A stretch of DNA of 64,000 bases from an uncultured Prevotella sp. (GCA_900322095.1 ONYS01000021.1:1-64000), one strand, 5' to 3'; counted from the first letter of the stretch, positions 53,236-62,917 are shown. The notes: generated by a model not told the origin, from the sequence alone. Made by a program: numbers and translations.

Positions 53236-54153
53236 ATGCCTTTAAGAATTCCCAATCAACTCCCCGCAATAGAAGCTTTGAAGAAGGAAAACATCTTCGT
53301 GATGGACGAGGCCCGTGCCCATTCGCAGGAGATTCGTCCTCTGAAGATTGTCATCCTCAATCTGATGCCCCTCAAGATTACAACAGAGACCGACCTTATC
53401 CGACTACTCTCCAACACGCCTCTGCAGATAGAGGTCAACTTCATGAGACTGCGCAGCCACACGCCCAAGAACACGCCCATCGAACACATGATGATGTTCT
53501 ATAAGGACTTTGAGGTACTCAAGAAGCAGAAGTGGGACGGGATGATCGTCACCGGAGCGCCCATCGAGCTGCTGCCCTTCGAGGAGGTGGAATACTGGGA
53601 CGAGATTGAAGAAATATTCGACTGGGCACGCACCAACGTCACCTCTACGCTCTATATCTGCTGGGCCGCCCAAGCCGGACTCTATCATTTCTACAACATC
53701 CCCAAATACCCGCTGCCTAAGAAGTTCTTCGGCGTGTTCGAGCAGAGACCGCTCGATCCGCTGCTGCCCATCTTCCGCGGCTTCGACGACCGCTTTTTCA
53801 TGCCCCACAGCCGCCACACCGAAGTCAGGAAAGAGGACATCCTGAATTGCAAAGACCTGACGCTGATTGCCGAGGGCGAGGAGAGCGGACCCAGCATGAT
53901 CATGGCGCGCGGAGGCCGTGAGTTCTTCATCACCGGTCATCTGGAGTACGCCCCCGACACGCTGGGCAACGAATACCGCCGCGACTTTGGCAAGCGCGAC
54001 GATGTGGAGATGCCCAAAAACTACTTCATCGACGACGACCCGGCCAAAGGTCCGCGCGTGACGTGGCGGTCGTATGCCAACCTGCTCTTCAGCAACTGGA
54101 TCAACTACTACGTCTATCAGGAGACCCCCTACAACATCAACGAAATCGAATAA
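53236..54153 (+). CDS. metA: Homoserine O-acyltransferase, probably acetyl-CoA specific
   Basis: First committed step of methionine synthesis: acylates homoserine. 305 residues, the standard MetA length. Catalytic Cys142 (YICWAAQAG), His235 and Glu237 (TGHLEYAP) fall exactly at canonical positions. Residue 111 is Glu (TGAPIELLPF). In the Bacillus cereus enzyme Glu111 confers acetyl-CoA use and a Gly there confers succinyl-CoA use, so the product is probably O-acetylhomoserine despite the usual 'succinyltransferase' annotation. It has its own promoter and a leader; a U32 gene follows after 12 bp. Confidence 0.95.
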   Translation: MPLRIPNQLPAIEALKKENIFVMDEARAHSQEIRPLKIVILNLMPLKITTETDLIRLLSNTPLQIEVNFMRLRSHTPKNTPIEHMMMFYKDFEVLKKQKWDGMIVTGAPIELLPFEEVEYWDEIEEIFDWARTNVTSTLYICWAAQAGLYHFYNIPKYPLPKKFFGVFEQRPLDPLLPIFRGFDDRFFMPHSRHTEVRKEDILNCKDLTLIAEGEESGPSMIMARGGREFFITGHLEYAPDTLGNEYRRDFGKRDDVEMPKNYFIDDDPAKGPRVTWRSYANLLFSNWINYYVYQETPYNINEIE

Positions 54154-54165
54154 TCCTTCAAGGCT

Positions 54166-56061
54166 ATGCAAACCCTCGAACTCTTGGCACCCGCCAAAAA
54201 TCTGGAATGTGGAATCGCTGCCGTCGACCATGGTGCCGACGCGGTCTATATTGGTCCCGACCACCACGGAGCCCGTGCCGCCGCAGGCAATAGCATCGAC
54301 GACATCCGCAGTCTGTGCCAGTATGCCCACCGGTTCGCCGTGAAAGTGCATGCCACCGTCAACACTATCGTCTACGACAACGAGATGGACGACACCCTGC
54401 GGCTGGTCAGCGAGCTGGCCGATGCGGGCGTCGACGCATTGCTCATTCAGGACATGGGACTGCTGGCGCGCCTCACCGATGGCTCTCCGCTGGCCCAGAA
54501 GCTCCGGCAGTTGGGCATGTCGCTCCACGCCTCCACGCAGTGCGACACGCGCACGGCCGAGAAGGTGAGTTGGCTCCATCGGCAGGGATTCAACCGGGTG
54601 GTGCTGGCCCGCGAGCTTTCGGCCGAAGAGATAGCCGCCATCCATCAGGCCGAGCCCGACGTGGAGCTTGAGGCCTTTGTCCACGGAGCGCTCTGCGTCA
54701 GCTATTCGGGCGTCTGCTATGCCTCGCAGTATTGCTTCCAGCGCTCGGCCAATCGCGGCGCCTGCGCCCAGTTCTGCCGCATGACGTTCGACCTCATCGA
54801 TGCCGACAACCGCGTGGTGGAGCACGACCGCCATCTGCTCTCGCTCAAGGATATGTGCCAGATCGACAATCTCGAGTCGCTTGCCCAGTCGGGCGTCTGC
54901 GCCTTCAAGATTGAGGGCCGGCTGAAGGATGCCGACTATGTGAAGAATGTTGTCTCGGCCTACTCGCGCCGACTGGACGAACTGGTCAGCCGTCATCCCG
55001 AGACCTACCGCCGCGCCTCTGCAGGACGGGTAGAATACCATTTCACTCCCGACTTGAAAAAGACCTTCAACCGGGGATATACTACTTATTTCTTACGTGG
55101 CCGTCAGCCCGACATCGCCAGTTTCGACACACCAAAGGCACTGGGCGAGTACGTTGGTCACGTGAAAGAGGTGCGCCGCGACTCCTTCAATGTGGCCGGT
55201 ACGGCAGCCTTCAGCAATGGCGACGGACTCTGCTTCATCACCAACGACCATCGGCTGGAGGGATTCCGGGTAAACCGCGCCGTGGGCAACAGACTCTATC
55301 CCTACAAGATGCCGGGCAACCTGCGGCCAGGACTTGCCCTGTATCGCAACAACGACGTGGCCTTTGAAAAGATTCTGCAGGGCAAGACGGCAGAGCGCCA
55401 TGTTCCCGTAGGCCTCACCTTCGGACTCACTCCCGATGGATTCATCCTGAAGATGAGTTGCCGCCAGGCTGCTTTCCCATGCCAGGCCGAGGCTGCTGTG
55501 GCTTTCGACCATCAGCAGGCCAAGCGTCCGCAGGGAGAGAACATCCGCCGACAGCTGACCAAACTGGGCGACACGCCCTACGTCTGCGACGACTTTCAGG
55601 TGGAAGAGGGAGCTGACCAGTGGTTTGTTCCCAACAGTCTGCTCTCAGAGCTTCGCCGTTCCTGCGTGGAGAACTTCTCGCGCCAGTGGGATGAAGCCCT
55701 TCTCGCGTCGCGTCCCGAGTCTCCCGCCCGTGAGCAGAGCCCTGCTGCCGTCTGGCAACCCGAATATTCGGCCTTCCCCTATCTTTATAATATCGCCAAC
55801 CAGGAGGCAAGGGCGTTCTATCAGTCGGAAGGACTGGCCCATCCGGCCGAAGCTTTCGAGCTCGACCGCCAGGCCGCCAGCGCCCGTCCGCTGGTGATGC
55901 AGTGCCGTCATTGCCTGCGCTACTCTTTGGGATATTGCGTCAAGCGTGGCGGACAGCGCCCCACTTGGCATGAGCCCCTCACGCTGCGGCTGGGCGACGG
56001 TCGCCGTTTCCGCTTGGAGTTTAATTGCAACGAATGTCAGATGAACATCTATGCAGAATAA
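54166..56061 (+). CDS. U32-family protein (RNA hydroxylation type)
   Basis: 631 residues. Starts LELLAPAKNLECGIAAVDHGADAVYIG, the U32 TIM-barrel N-terminus. The signature ELEAFVHGALCVSYSG (ExFxHG[AS]LC) is near residue 167, followed by the Cys-rich RGACAQFCRMTF. A later domain ends with CRHCLRYSLGYC and FNCNECQMN. U32 proteins were named as collagenases, but characterised relatives (RlhA, TrhP/TrhO) hydroxylate rRNA or tRNA and need these cysteines; an RNA-modifying role with a metal centre is likelier than proteolysis. The extra C-terminal Cys region fits the long RlhA-like form. Overlaps the next gene by 11 bp. Confidence 0.85.
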   Translation: MQTLELLAPAKNLECGIAAVDHGADAVYIGPDHHGARAAAGNSIDDIRSLCQYAHRFAVKVHATVNTIVYDNEMDDTLRLVSELADAGVDALLIQDMGLLARLTDGSPLAQKLRQLGMSLHASTQCDTRTAEKVSWLHRQGFNRVVLARELSAEEIAAIHQAEPDVELEAFVHGALCVSYSGVCYASQYCFQRSANRGACAQFCRMTFDLIDADNRVVEHDRHLLSLKDMCQIDNLESLAQSGVCAFKIEGRLKDADYVKNVVSAYSRRLDELVSRHPETYRRASAGRVEYHFTPDLKKTFNRGYTTYFLRGRQPDIASFDTPKALGEYVGHVKEVRRDSFNVAGTAAFSNGDGLCFITNDHRLEGFRVNRAVGNRLYPYKMPGNLRPGLALYRNNDVAFEKILQGKTAERHVPVGLTFGLTPDGFILKMSCRQAAFPCQAEAAVAFDHQQAKRPQGENIRRQLTKLGDTPYVCDDFQVEEGADQWFVPNSLLSELRRSCVENFSRQWDEALLASRPESPAREQSPAAVWQPEYSAFPYLYNIANQEARAFYQSEGLAHPAEAFELDRQAASARPLVMQCRHCLRYSLGYCVKRGGQRPTWHEPLTLRLGDGRRFRLEFNCNECQMNIYAE

Positions 56062-57055
56062 GATCATCCATATCCTACTCCTGTTTGTAGCTTCGATAAC
56101 GTTGGCAGGCTGCTATTCGCACAAGCCTCGCATGTCGGGCGCGCTTCCCCAGCGCGCCAACTACACTCAGCGCCAAATGGATTCCATATCCTTCGCCTCC
56201 ACCCATCACTACACCAATGGCTACAACTTCGTGGTGAAGAGCGACTCCATCATGCTCATCCGTCAGCAGCCGGAAGAATATATCTCTCATCTGCCTATCG
56301 ACTCTTTTGCCATCCACAAGCACCAGCACGTAGTGGTGGCCGACATCCGTAAGCTTCCCAACGACCCGACAGACTCCATCTGGGTGCAGCTCGCCACGGC
56401 CGACTACCGCTTTGGATGGGTGCATGAGTCGAGAATGATCAAGAAGGTGGTGCCCGACGACCCCATCTCCCAGTTCATCTCCACCTTCTCCGACGTCCAT
56501 CTGCTCATCTTCCTTATCATCATCGTGGTCATCTCGCTGTTCTATCTTGTTCGGAAGATCTATTCGCAGAACGCCCATTTTGTTCATTTCAACGACATCC
56601 GCTCGTTCTATCCCACGTTCCTCTGTCTGCTCGTAGCATTCAGTGCTGCCCTCTATGCCCTCATCCAGATGTACGTACCCGATTTGTGGCAGCAGTTCTA
56701 TTATCATCCCACACTGAATCCCTTCTCCCAACCGCCCATCATGGAGGTGTTTCTCATCTCTGTCTGGCTGATGCTGATTGTTGGACTGGCCGCTGTCGAC
56801 GATGCCCGCCACCAGCTTCCAGCAGGAGAGGCTGTGCTCTATAGTGCCGGATTGGCGGCCGTGTGTGCCTTCGACTACATTGTCTTCTCGCTCACCACAT
56901 TATATTATATAGGTATTCCTCTGTTCTTCGTCTATCTGTGGTTTGCCCTCCGCCAATACTATCGCCACAGCCGCTACGTCTATATCTGTGGCAATTGCGG
57001 TGCTCTGCTCCGTCGTAAGGGCCGCTGCCCTCATTGCGGCATGATGAATGAATAG
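56051..57055 (+). CDS. Lipobox-bearing polytopic protein with zinc ribbon
   Basis: 334 residues. N-terminal signal with lipobox ITLAGC (Cys near residue 20), then a soluble region (25-150) with a short SH3-like strand pattern (SIWVQLATADYRFGWVHESRM). Five or so transmembrane helices follow (about 155-300), and a C-terminal zinc ribbon ICGNCGALLRRKGRCPHCG. The soluble domain would be periplasmic and the ribbon cytoplasmic. Similar proteins occur in Bacteroidetes, function unknown. Translationally coupled to the U32 gene. Confidence 0.75.
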   Translation: MQNKIIHILLLFVASITLAGCYSHKPRMSGALPQRANYTQRQMDSISFASTHHYTNGYNFVVKSDSIMLIRQQPEEYISHLPIDSFAIHKHQHVVVADIRKLPNDPTDSIWVQLATADYRFGWVHESRMIKKVVPDDPISQFISTFSDVHLLIFLIIIVVISLFYLVRKIYSQNAHFVHFNDIRSFYPTFLCLLVAFSAALYALIQMYVPDLWQQFYYHPTLNPFSQPPIMEVFLISVWLMLIVGLAAVDDARHQLPAGEAVLYSAGLAAVCAFDYIVFSLTTLYYIGIPLFFVYLWFALRQYYRHSRYVYICGNCGALLRRKGRCPHCGMMNE

Positions 57056-57175
57056 GAAGAATCTGCCTTCTGCGTTTAGTTTATAGGGAGTCGGCTGTTG
57101 CACGATAAGCTGAACACTTTCGTTTTTCTTGCATTTTCCTCATTTATTAGGATTGCCGGATTTGTAATGAATCCT

Positions 57176-57184
57176 TAAATTTGC
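57176..57184 (+). promoter_or_regulatory. Promoter (-7 box) of the TonB-dependent receptor
   Basis: TAAATTTGC, 8 bases before the ATG at 57193. It overlaps a TTG (57181) in the same frame, excluding it. The leader would be very short. Confidence 0.55.
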
Positions 57185-57192
57185 AACAGATT

Positions 57193-59643
57193 ATGAGAAA
57201 AATGCAGCAAGAACACAAAACACACTGGGGACAGCCCCTACGTTTAATCGCTATGGCCTTGTTGGCAGGCAGCCAACTCCCCGCTATGGCCGATGTCAGC
57301 GTCGACAACCCGTCGCTGTCCGATTCATCAAGAGTATACGATTTGGATGCCGTCTATGTGGTGGCCCAGCCCAAGGAGCAACTTCTGCTGCGTCGACAAT
57401 CGCTCAGCAGTTCGATGTTCTCCGGAAACGAGATGGCCGGCTACCATGTAGACGACCTCCGCAGTCTCTCATCTTATACACCCAACTTCACGATGCCCTA
57501 TTACGGATCGCGTTATACTTCGTCCATCTACTCTCGTGGCATCGGTTCGCGCATCAACGCGCCAGCCGTAGGCATCTATGTAGACGGAATCCCTTTGATG
57601 AGCAAGAGCGCCTTCAACACGCATTTCTATGATGTGGAGCGCGTTGACGTGCTGCGCGGCCCCCAGGGCACCCTCTACGGAATGAACACCGAAGGCGGAC
57701 TTGTCAGAGTCTATACCCGCAATCCCCTCCGCTATCAGGGAACAGACATCCAGGCTGGAGGCGGTTCGCATGGCTACCAGAACTATCAGATTTCCAATTA
57801 TAGCCGACTGGGCAACAAAGTAGGATTGATGGCAGGCGGCTTCTACAACAGCCAGAACGGCTTCTTCCGCAATGTCACCCTGGGCACTCGTGCCGACAAA
57901 ATCAAGGAAGCGGGAGGCCGCATGAAGCTGGTCTGGGCTCCGTCTGACCGTTGGAACATCTCGCTCCTTGGCGACTACCAGTACACTTGGCAGAACGGTT
58001 TCCCCTACGGCCAGCTTGATATGGAATCGGGACGCGCTGCCTCACCAGCTTCCAACCATCAGGGCTTCTACCGCCGCAATATCGTCAATACAGGTCTGAA
58101 CATTGGTTTCCGTGGCAACTGGTTCGACTTCTATTCCGTATCCTCCTATCAATACTTGAAGGACTACATGCGGATGGACATCGACTATATGCCAGCCGAC
58201 TATATGTATATGGAGGAGCGCCAGTTCCAGAACGCCTTCACCCAGGAGCTTTCACTAAAGAGCAACCGCCCCAGCTTCTGGCATTGGACACTCGGCGGCT
58301 TTTTCTCCGCACAGTGGCTGAAGACCAATGCGCCGGTGTATATGGAGGAAGAGATGGACAAGTTCCTCGGCGGCAACATCCAGACAGCCATGTACAACGC
58401 AATGGTCAACGCCATGGCCCAGCAGATGATGCAGCGCGGACTCACGCAGGAGCAGGCCATGGCTGCGGCTCAGGCTGCTATTGAGAAAGCTGGTGGCGTA
58501 GAGGTCAACTCCGACTTGCAGACCATTCCCGGCCTGTTCCGCACACCTGTATACAATCTCGGCTTCTACCACGAGTCAGCCTTCGACATCACGGACCGAC
58601 TAACGGCTACACTCGGACTCCGATATGACTACAGCCACGTATCGCTCGACTACGCTACATCGGCAAAGATGGTGACCCAGGTGAGCGTCATGGGGCGTGC
58701 GGCAACACAGAATCTCTCTGTAGCCCTCGCCGACAAGCGCCATAACGACTACAATCAGCTGCTGCCCAAGTTCAGCCTCAACTACCGCTTCGACCGTGCA
58801 GGCAGCAACGTCTATGCCACGGTGAGCAAAGGCTATCGGGCCGGAGGCTACAACATTCAGATGTTCTCCGACATTCTGTCCACCATGCTGCAGCAGAACA
58901 GCTCACAGCGCGGCGACTACGAGATTCCCATCGACGCCGCCCAGCTCGACAATATCGCCAAAACCGTGAGCTATAAGCCGGAGACGAGTTGGAACTATGA
59001 GGCAGGAATGCATCTCAATCTCTTCGACAACAGCGTCCACTTCGACCTGACGGCCTTCTATATGCAGGTGCGCAATCAGCAAGTTTCGCAAATGGCAGGC
59101 AACTATGGCTTCGGCCGCATGATGACCAACGCCGCCAAGAGCTACAGTTGCGGTGTGGAAGCTACGCTCCGCGGCAATGCCTTCGACAACCATTTGAGCT
59201 ATATGATGAGCTACGGTCTCACGCATGCCGCCTTCAAGGAATATACCGACAGCGTGCGCGTGGGCCGAAATATGACGGAGATTGATTATAAAGACAATCG
59301 CGTTCCCTTCATCCCACAGCATACCTTGGCTGCTTCGGCCGACTATCGCTTCGATTTCGGTGGAAACTGCTTGAGAAGTCTCACGCTGGGAGCCAACTTC
59401 AACGGTCAAGGCAAGACCTACTGGGATGAGGCCAACACTGTATACCAGAAGTTCTACGGAGTGCTGGGCGCCCACCTTGCAGCAGATTTCGGAAGAGTAA
59501 GAATCAATGTCTGGGGACAGAACCTGACGCAGACCCACTACAACACGTTTGCCATCGAAAGCGCTGCCACAGGCAAGAGCTTCTGGTTCGCCCAGCGTGG
59601 CAATCCCTTCAGAATGGGCGTGGATGTAAGTCTGCATCTATAA
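57193..59643 (+). CDS. TonB-dependent outer-membrane receptor
   Basis: 816 residues from the ATG at 57193, with a signal peptide (cleavage near residue 34, AMADV). The plug domain (about 48-170) contains SIYSRGIGSRINAPAVGIYV and VERVDVLRGPQGTLYGMN; the remainder is a 22-strand barrel ending in an aromatic/hydrophobic strand. There is no carboxypeptidase-like N-terminal domain and no SusD gene follows, so it is not a glycan SusC. Siderophore, haem or cofactor uptake is more likely; the ligand is unknown. An Ala/Met/Gln-rich insertion (AMVNAMAQQMMQRGLTQ, near residue 400) interrupts the barrel. Confidence 0.9.
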   Translation: MRKMQQEHKTHWGQPLRLIAMALLAGSQLPAMADVSVDNPSLSDSSRVYDLDAVYVVAQPKEQLLLRRQSLSSSMFSGNEMAGYHVDDLRSLSSYTPNFTMPYYGSRYTSSIYSRGIGSRINAPAVGIYVDGIPLMSKSAFNTHFYDVERVDVLRGPQGTLYGMNTEGGLVRVYTRNPLRYQGTDIQAGGGSHGYQNYQISNYSRLGNKVGLMAGGFYNSQNGFFRNVTLGTRADKIKEAGGRMKLVWAPSDRWNISLLGDYQYTWQNGFPYGQLDMESGRAASPASNHQGFYRRNIVNTGLNIGFRGNWFDFYSVSSYQYLKDYMRMDIDYMPADYMYMEERQFQNAFTQELSLKSNRPSFWHWTLGGFFSAQWLKTNAPVYMEEEMDKFLGGNIQTAMYNAMVNAMAQQMMQRGLTQEQAMAAAQAAIEKAGGVEVNSDLQTIPGLFRTPVYNLGFYHESAFDITDRLTATLGLRYDYSHVSLDYATSAKMVTQVSVMGRAATQNLSVALADKRHNDYNQLLPKFSLNYRFDRAGSNVYATVSKGYRAGGYNIQMFSDILSTMLQQNSSQRGDYEIPIDAAQLDNIAKTVSYKPETSWNYEAGMHLNLFDNSVHFDLTAFYMQVRNQQVSQMAGNYGFGRMMTNAAKSYSCGVEATLRGNAFDNHLSYMMSYGLTHAAFKEYTDSVRVGRNMTEIDYKDNRVPFIPQHTLAASADYRFDFGGNCLRSLTLGANFNGQGKTYWDEANTVYQKFYGVLGAHLAADFGRVRINVWGQNLTQTHYNTFAIESAATGKSFWFAQRGNPFRMGVDVSLHL

Positions 59644-59689
59644 CAGAGTAAATTAAACCACAAGAGACTTGATAATTGATGAACCAATA

Positions 59690-59719
59690 GCCCTTGGACA
59701 GCGAGTTCTGTCCAAGGGC
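59690..59719 (+). terminator. Terminator after the TonB-dependent receptor
   Basis: GCCCTTGGACAG pairs with CTGTCCAAGGGC, then TTATTTT. The region 59720-60083 holds no gene I recognise. Confidence 0.85.
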
Positions 59720-60083
59720 TTATTTTATGTGGATGTACAAGTGGATTATCACTAATAGAAAGATGGGAAAAATGAACACGAATAAAGATGAAATCGTAGT
59801 CTGAAAACGGGAAGATCGTCATTGGAGAACGCAGAAAACCGATTGAAAGAACCGCATGGACATGAGCGCAAATCACAAGATCGACAGGCGAGATTCGCTA
59901 TATCCACAGAATAGCAAAGACTTAGTCTTCCCTTTCATACGCTAAAAGACAACATGAAATGTGAACCGTTATCTGCGACTATGTCTTCATGGAGTTGGTA
60001 TTATGAGCAGTCTTATACGGCCAATAGCCACAGGCAAATTCTCTATAAGCCTTATGCAAAAGGGGTTGCAGGAAGACAAAAAA

Positions 60084-60126
60084 AACGATTCTGACTTCAC
60101 CCTGCACAGAAGAAATCAGAATCGTT
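60084..60126 (-). terminator. Terminator after the WG-repeat gene
   Basis: AACGATTCTGA (60084-60094) pairs with TCAGAATCGTT (60116-60126); a long minus-strand T run follows. Confidence 0.8.
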
Positions 60127-60134
60127 CACGTTTT

Positions 60135-60791
60135 TTATGCATCCAACAGGACAATCTTGCCGTCCTTGGTGGCTTCAAAATATGGTGGCTCATCACGGAG
60201 CGAGATGTCGTCGTAGATGAAAGGAGCCTCAACGGTGTCTTTCCCATCGGGAAGAATAAGTCCCATCTTGCCATCGCGCTGGGCAATGACAGGCATCGTG
60301 CGCAAGTCGTCTACGTAGACATAGCACGTGCGAAGGAAGTCGTAGAGAGGATGCACAAGTACACGGCCCTTGTGGTCACGGATTCCAAACTTGCCATTCT
60401 CCTCAAACACCTCATGAAACTGGATGTACTTCTTATAGATCCGTTTCATATAGCTCTCAAACTTCTGCTCATTGTGGAGCATACTGTCAAGATAGTCAAA
60501 CGAGTCGCAATAATTGGCCATTGCCCTCGCCACAATCATTCTGAAGTCCAAGCCGCTCACTACCTTGCGGTTGAGGTCAATATATCTGGCTATTGCCTCT
60601 TCGCGCTCAGGAATGGTGAGCGTTTTCAGTTGCTCTTCAAAGCGGTACATCATGTTGACAGACCCGCGCATAGCCTTGATGTAGCGGTGAATCTGCCGTC
60701 CCATCTCCATGCATACGAACTTGTCCATTTCAGACAATTCTATGGGGTCTATGTATTTGTCAATCGTAAGTTGCTGGTCCTTATCTTGCAT
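60135..60791 (-). CDS. WG-repeat-like cytoplasmic protein
   Basis: 218 residues, no signal. The N-terminal two thirds are helical and charged. The C-terminus holds two WG-type repeats (GKFGIRDHKGRVLVHPLYDF and GKMGLILPDGKDTVEAPF), short beta units of unknown binding function widespread in Bacteroidetes. The long plus-strand frame over the same bases (59961-60830) has no promoter and is a shadow; this strand has a promoter and a terminator. Confidence 0.75.
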   Translation of the reverse strand: MQDKDQQLTIDKYIDPIELSEMDKFVCMEMGRQIHRYIKAMRGSVNMMYRFEEQLKTLTIPEREEAIARYIDLNRKVVSGLDFRMIVARAMANYCDSFDYLDSMLHNEQKFESYMKRIYKKYIQFHEVFEENGKFGIRDHKGRVLVHPLYDFLRTCYVYVDDLRTMPVIAQRDGKMGLILPDGKDTVEAPFIYDDISLRDEPPYFEATKDGKIVLLDA

Positions 60792-60806
60792 AGCTTAGGT
60801 TTTTTG

Positions 60807-60815
60807 ACAAAGGTA
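60807..60815 (-). promoter_or_regulatory. Promoter (-7 box) of the WG-repeat gene
   Basis: Minus strand TACCTTTGT, 15 bases before the ATG; divergent from the GH25 promoter. Confidence 0.6.
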
Positions 60816-60853
60816 ATGAAAAAAAATTAAACGAAAAAAAGAAAGAAAGATTT

Positions 60854-60885
60854 TTTGTTATCATATCTAAAAAGATTATTTTTGC
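60854..60885 (+). promoter_or_regulatory. Promoter of the GH25 gene
   Basis: TTTG 60854-60857, 19 bases, TATTTTTGC 60877-60885. Confidence 0.8.
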
Positions 60886-60929
60886 AGTCGATTTAAGAAG
60901 ATTGTATCTAAAGATAGAGTTACAGCAAA

Positions 60930-62735
60930 ATGAAGGCACGATTCATCAACAACACTCACCATTCTTTCAACCGCCGTACAGCGCTATTCGCCACGACCAT
61001 CATCATCATTATACTCGTTCTCGCGGCATGGTTGCTCCACAACATGGGCCAACGTGCACAAAAGAGCGCCGACACTCTTGTACGCCTCGAAGTGAGACAG
61101 TACTATACCGTTAGCTTCAACGATAAGCCCGCATTCTACTTCACTGGCTTCAACACTGACTCTACCATGCGCGGTATCTCGGCCACAAAAGATTCCATCC
61201 GCGTCATTCCGCAGTATCAGCAAGGACGTTTCTACAACGCCATCTCTGTTCTTCCCTCTTGTTTGGGCAGAATCCGGACGAGCATGCCTGCCGTAAAGAC
61301 CAATCCCAACAACATAAAATGGAAAGGCAACGCACGCCTGCTCGCCAACAAGCAACAGACAGCCATGGACTCTATTCTGCGCGTTGCCAATCATGAGCTC
61401 GACGAACTGGGATACTACATGCGCGTACACAGCGTCATCGACGAAGGCTATCACATTGTGGCCAACTACAAGAACCGACTGGACTCCACCACTCACCGGC
61501 TCACCGCTATACAAGCACTACTGGAGAAGAACAAGAATTCACGCATCAGCATATCTCTCGTGAACGAATACACCGCTATCTATATCACCGACAGCGGCAA
61601 AACCAAGCGTGAGGCTTGCGAACTTGAGAGGATGGATGGGAAGGATGTTTATCTGCGTCTGCTCTCACACAAGACACCTTCCACAGCCCGACTGTTCCTC
61701 TGGCCTTGGGAAAAGCCCCGCAATGCCAAGCCTTGGCACGTTAAGAACGGCTACTGTGAGGCCACAGACTCGCTGGGCCGATATATTTATGGCATCTTTG
61801 ACTCCGACACGCTGCGCAGCGCCATCCGCTTCGACTCAGCCGGAGTGTACGTAGGAGAAGTCAACCGCTATGGCATCGCCAACGGTCATGGCCTATACAG
61901 AGGCTACGACGGCAGCTACTACGAAGGCAACTGGACCAATGACGAGCGCGAGAACTGGGGATTTGCCCTCAATCCTCACAAGCCCATGCGAGCCGGAGAG
62001 TGGCAGCACGATGTATATAAAGGTGAAGTTCTGACCTATACTTCCAACCGCATCTACGGCATCGACATCTCTAAATATCAGCATGAGAAAGGCAAGAATC
62101 GCTATAGCATCGACTGGAGCAACCTGCGCATCACGCATCTCGGCTCAAGAAGCCAGAAGCGCATCAAGGGCTCGGTAGACTATCCCGTGCGCTTCGTGTT
62201 CATCAAATCCACCGAGGGAGCCACGCTGCGCAATGCCTACTTCCATGCCGACTATGTCGGCGCTCGCAGCCATGGACTCCACGTCGGCGCCTATCACTTT
62301 TTCTCGCTTCGAAGCCGCGGTTCCGACCAGGCACGTTTCTTCCTCCGGAACAGCAGTTTCAAGAAAGGCGATTTGCCACCAGTGCTCGACGTAGAGCCCA
62401 CCAAGAAGCAGATAGAAGCCTGCGGTGGCGTCAACGTTATGTGGACCAATATCAAGGCATGGCTCAGAACCGTGGAACAGCAAACGGGAACCCGTCCCAT
62501 ACTCTACGTGAGTCAGATATTCGTCAACCGATATCTTCCCCTAGCACCCGACGTGAAGAAGAACTATCCCGTATGGATAGCCCGATATGGACAATACAAA
62601 CCTGATATTCGTCTGGCCATCTGGCAACTCTGCGAAGACGGAAAGGTCAGGGGCATCCACGGACTGGTGGACATCAATGTGTTCAACGGCTACAACGACG
62701 AATTCAGTCAGTTTCTGAAGACTGGAATACAATAA
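60930..62735 (+). CDS. Membrane-anchored GH25 lysozyme with MORN-like segment
   Basis: 601 residues. One N-terminal transmembrane helix (about 18-38, TTIIIIILVLAAWLL) and no cleavage site, so it is anchored with its bulk in the periplasm. Residues 50-290 are unassigned. A MORN-like stretch (GHGLYRGYDGSYYEGNW) near residue 325 is followed by a GH25 catalytic domain (about 375-595): GIDISKYQ, FVFIKSTEGAT, GAYHFFSLRS, PPVLDVEPT (catalytic acids) and LAIWQLCEDGKV. GH25 enzymes cut the MurNAc-GlcNAc bond of peptidoglycan. Likely role: cell-wall remodelling from the inner membrane. Confidence 0.88.
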   Translation: MKARFINNTHHSFNRRTALFATTIIIIILVLAAWLLHNMGQRAQKSADTLVRLEVRQYYTVSFNDKPAFYFTGFNTDSTMRGISATKDSIRVIPQYQQGRFYNAISVLPSCLGRIRTSMPAVKTNPNNIKWKGNARLLANKQQTAMDSILRVANHELDELGYYMRVHSVIDEGYHIVANYKNRLDSTTHRLTAIQALLEKNKNSRISISLVNEYTAIYITDSGKTKREACELERMDGKDVYLRLLSHKTPSTARLFLWPWEKPRNAKPWHVKNGYCEATDSLGRYIYGIFDSDTLRSAIRFDSAGVYVGEVNRYGIANGHGLYRGYDGSYYEGNWTNDERENWGFALNPHKPMRAGEWQHDVYKGEVLTYTSNRIYGIDISKYQHEKGKNRYSIDWSNLRITHLGSRSQKRIKGSVDYPVRFVFIKSTEGATLRNAYFHADYVGARSHGLHVGAYHFFSLRSRGSDQARFFLRNSSFKKGDLPPVLDVEPTKKQIEACGGVNVMWTNIKAWLRTVEQQTGTRPILYVSQIFVNRYLPLAPDVKKNYPVWIARYGQYKPDIRLAIWQLCEDGKVRGIHGLVDINVFNGYNDEFSQFLKTGIQ

Positions 62736-62780
62736 GCAGCCTCGTTTCAGAGACCAGATTCTGATGAAGGAAGATACAAG

Positions 62781-62835
62781 AAAAGGCCATCTTTCTGCTT
62801 GCCCTATAATTGCGGGCGCAGGAAGATGGCTTTTT
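62781..62835 (+). terminator. Terminator after the GH25 gene
   Basis: AAAAGGCCATCTTTCTGC pairs with GCAGGAAGATGGCTTTTT across a GC-rich loop that itself pairs (GCCC/GGGC). Confidence 0.85.
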
Positions 62836-62917
62836 CATGTCATTCGGGATTACACTCTCCCACCCTTTCAGAACACAATCCCGCTTCTGTTAATTGAAAC
62901 TAAATACTGACGAGCCC

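Noticed and set aside
53404..55041. 545-codon minus-strand frame across metA and the U32 gene
   Set aside because: It crosses two well-supported plus-strand genes and has no promoter or known motif.
59961..60830. 289-codon plus-strand frame over the WG-repeat gene
   Set aside because: No promoter or domain; the minus strand has WG repeats, a promoter and a terminator.
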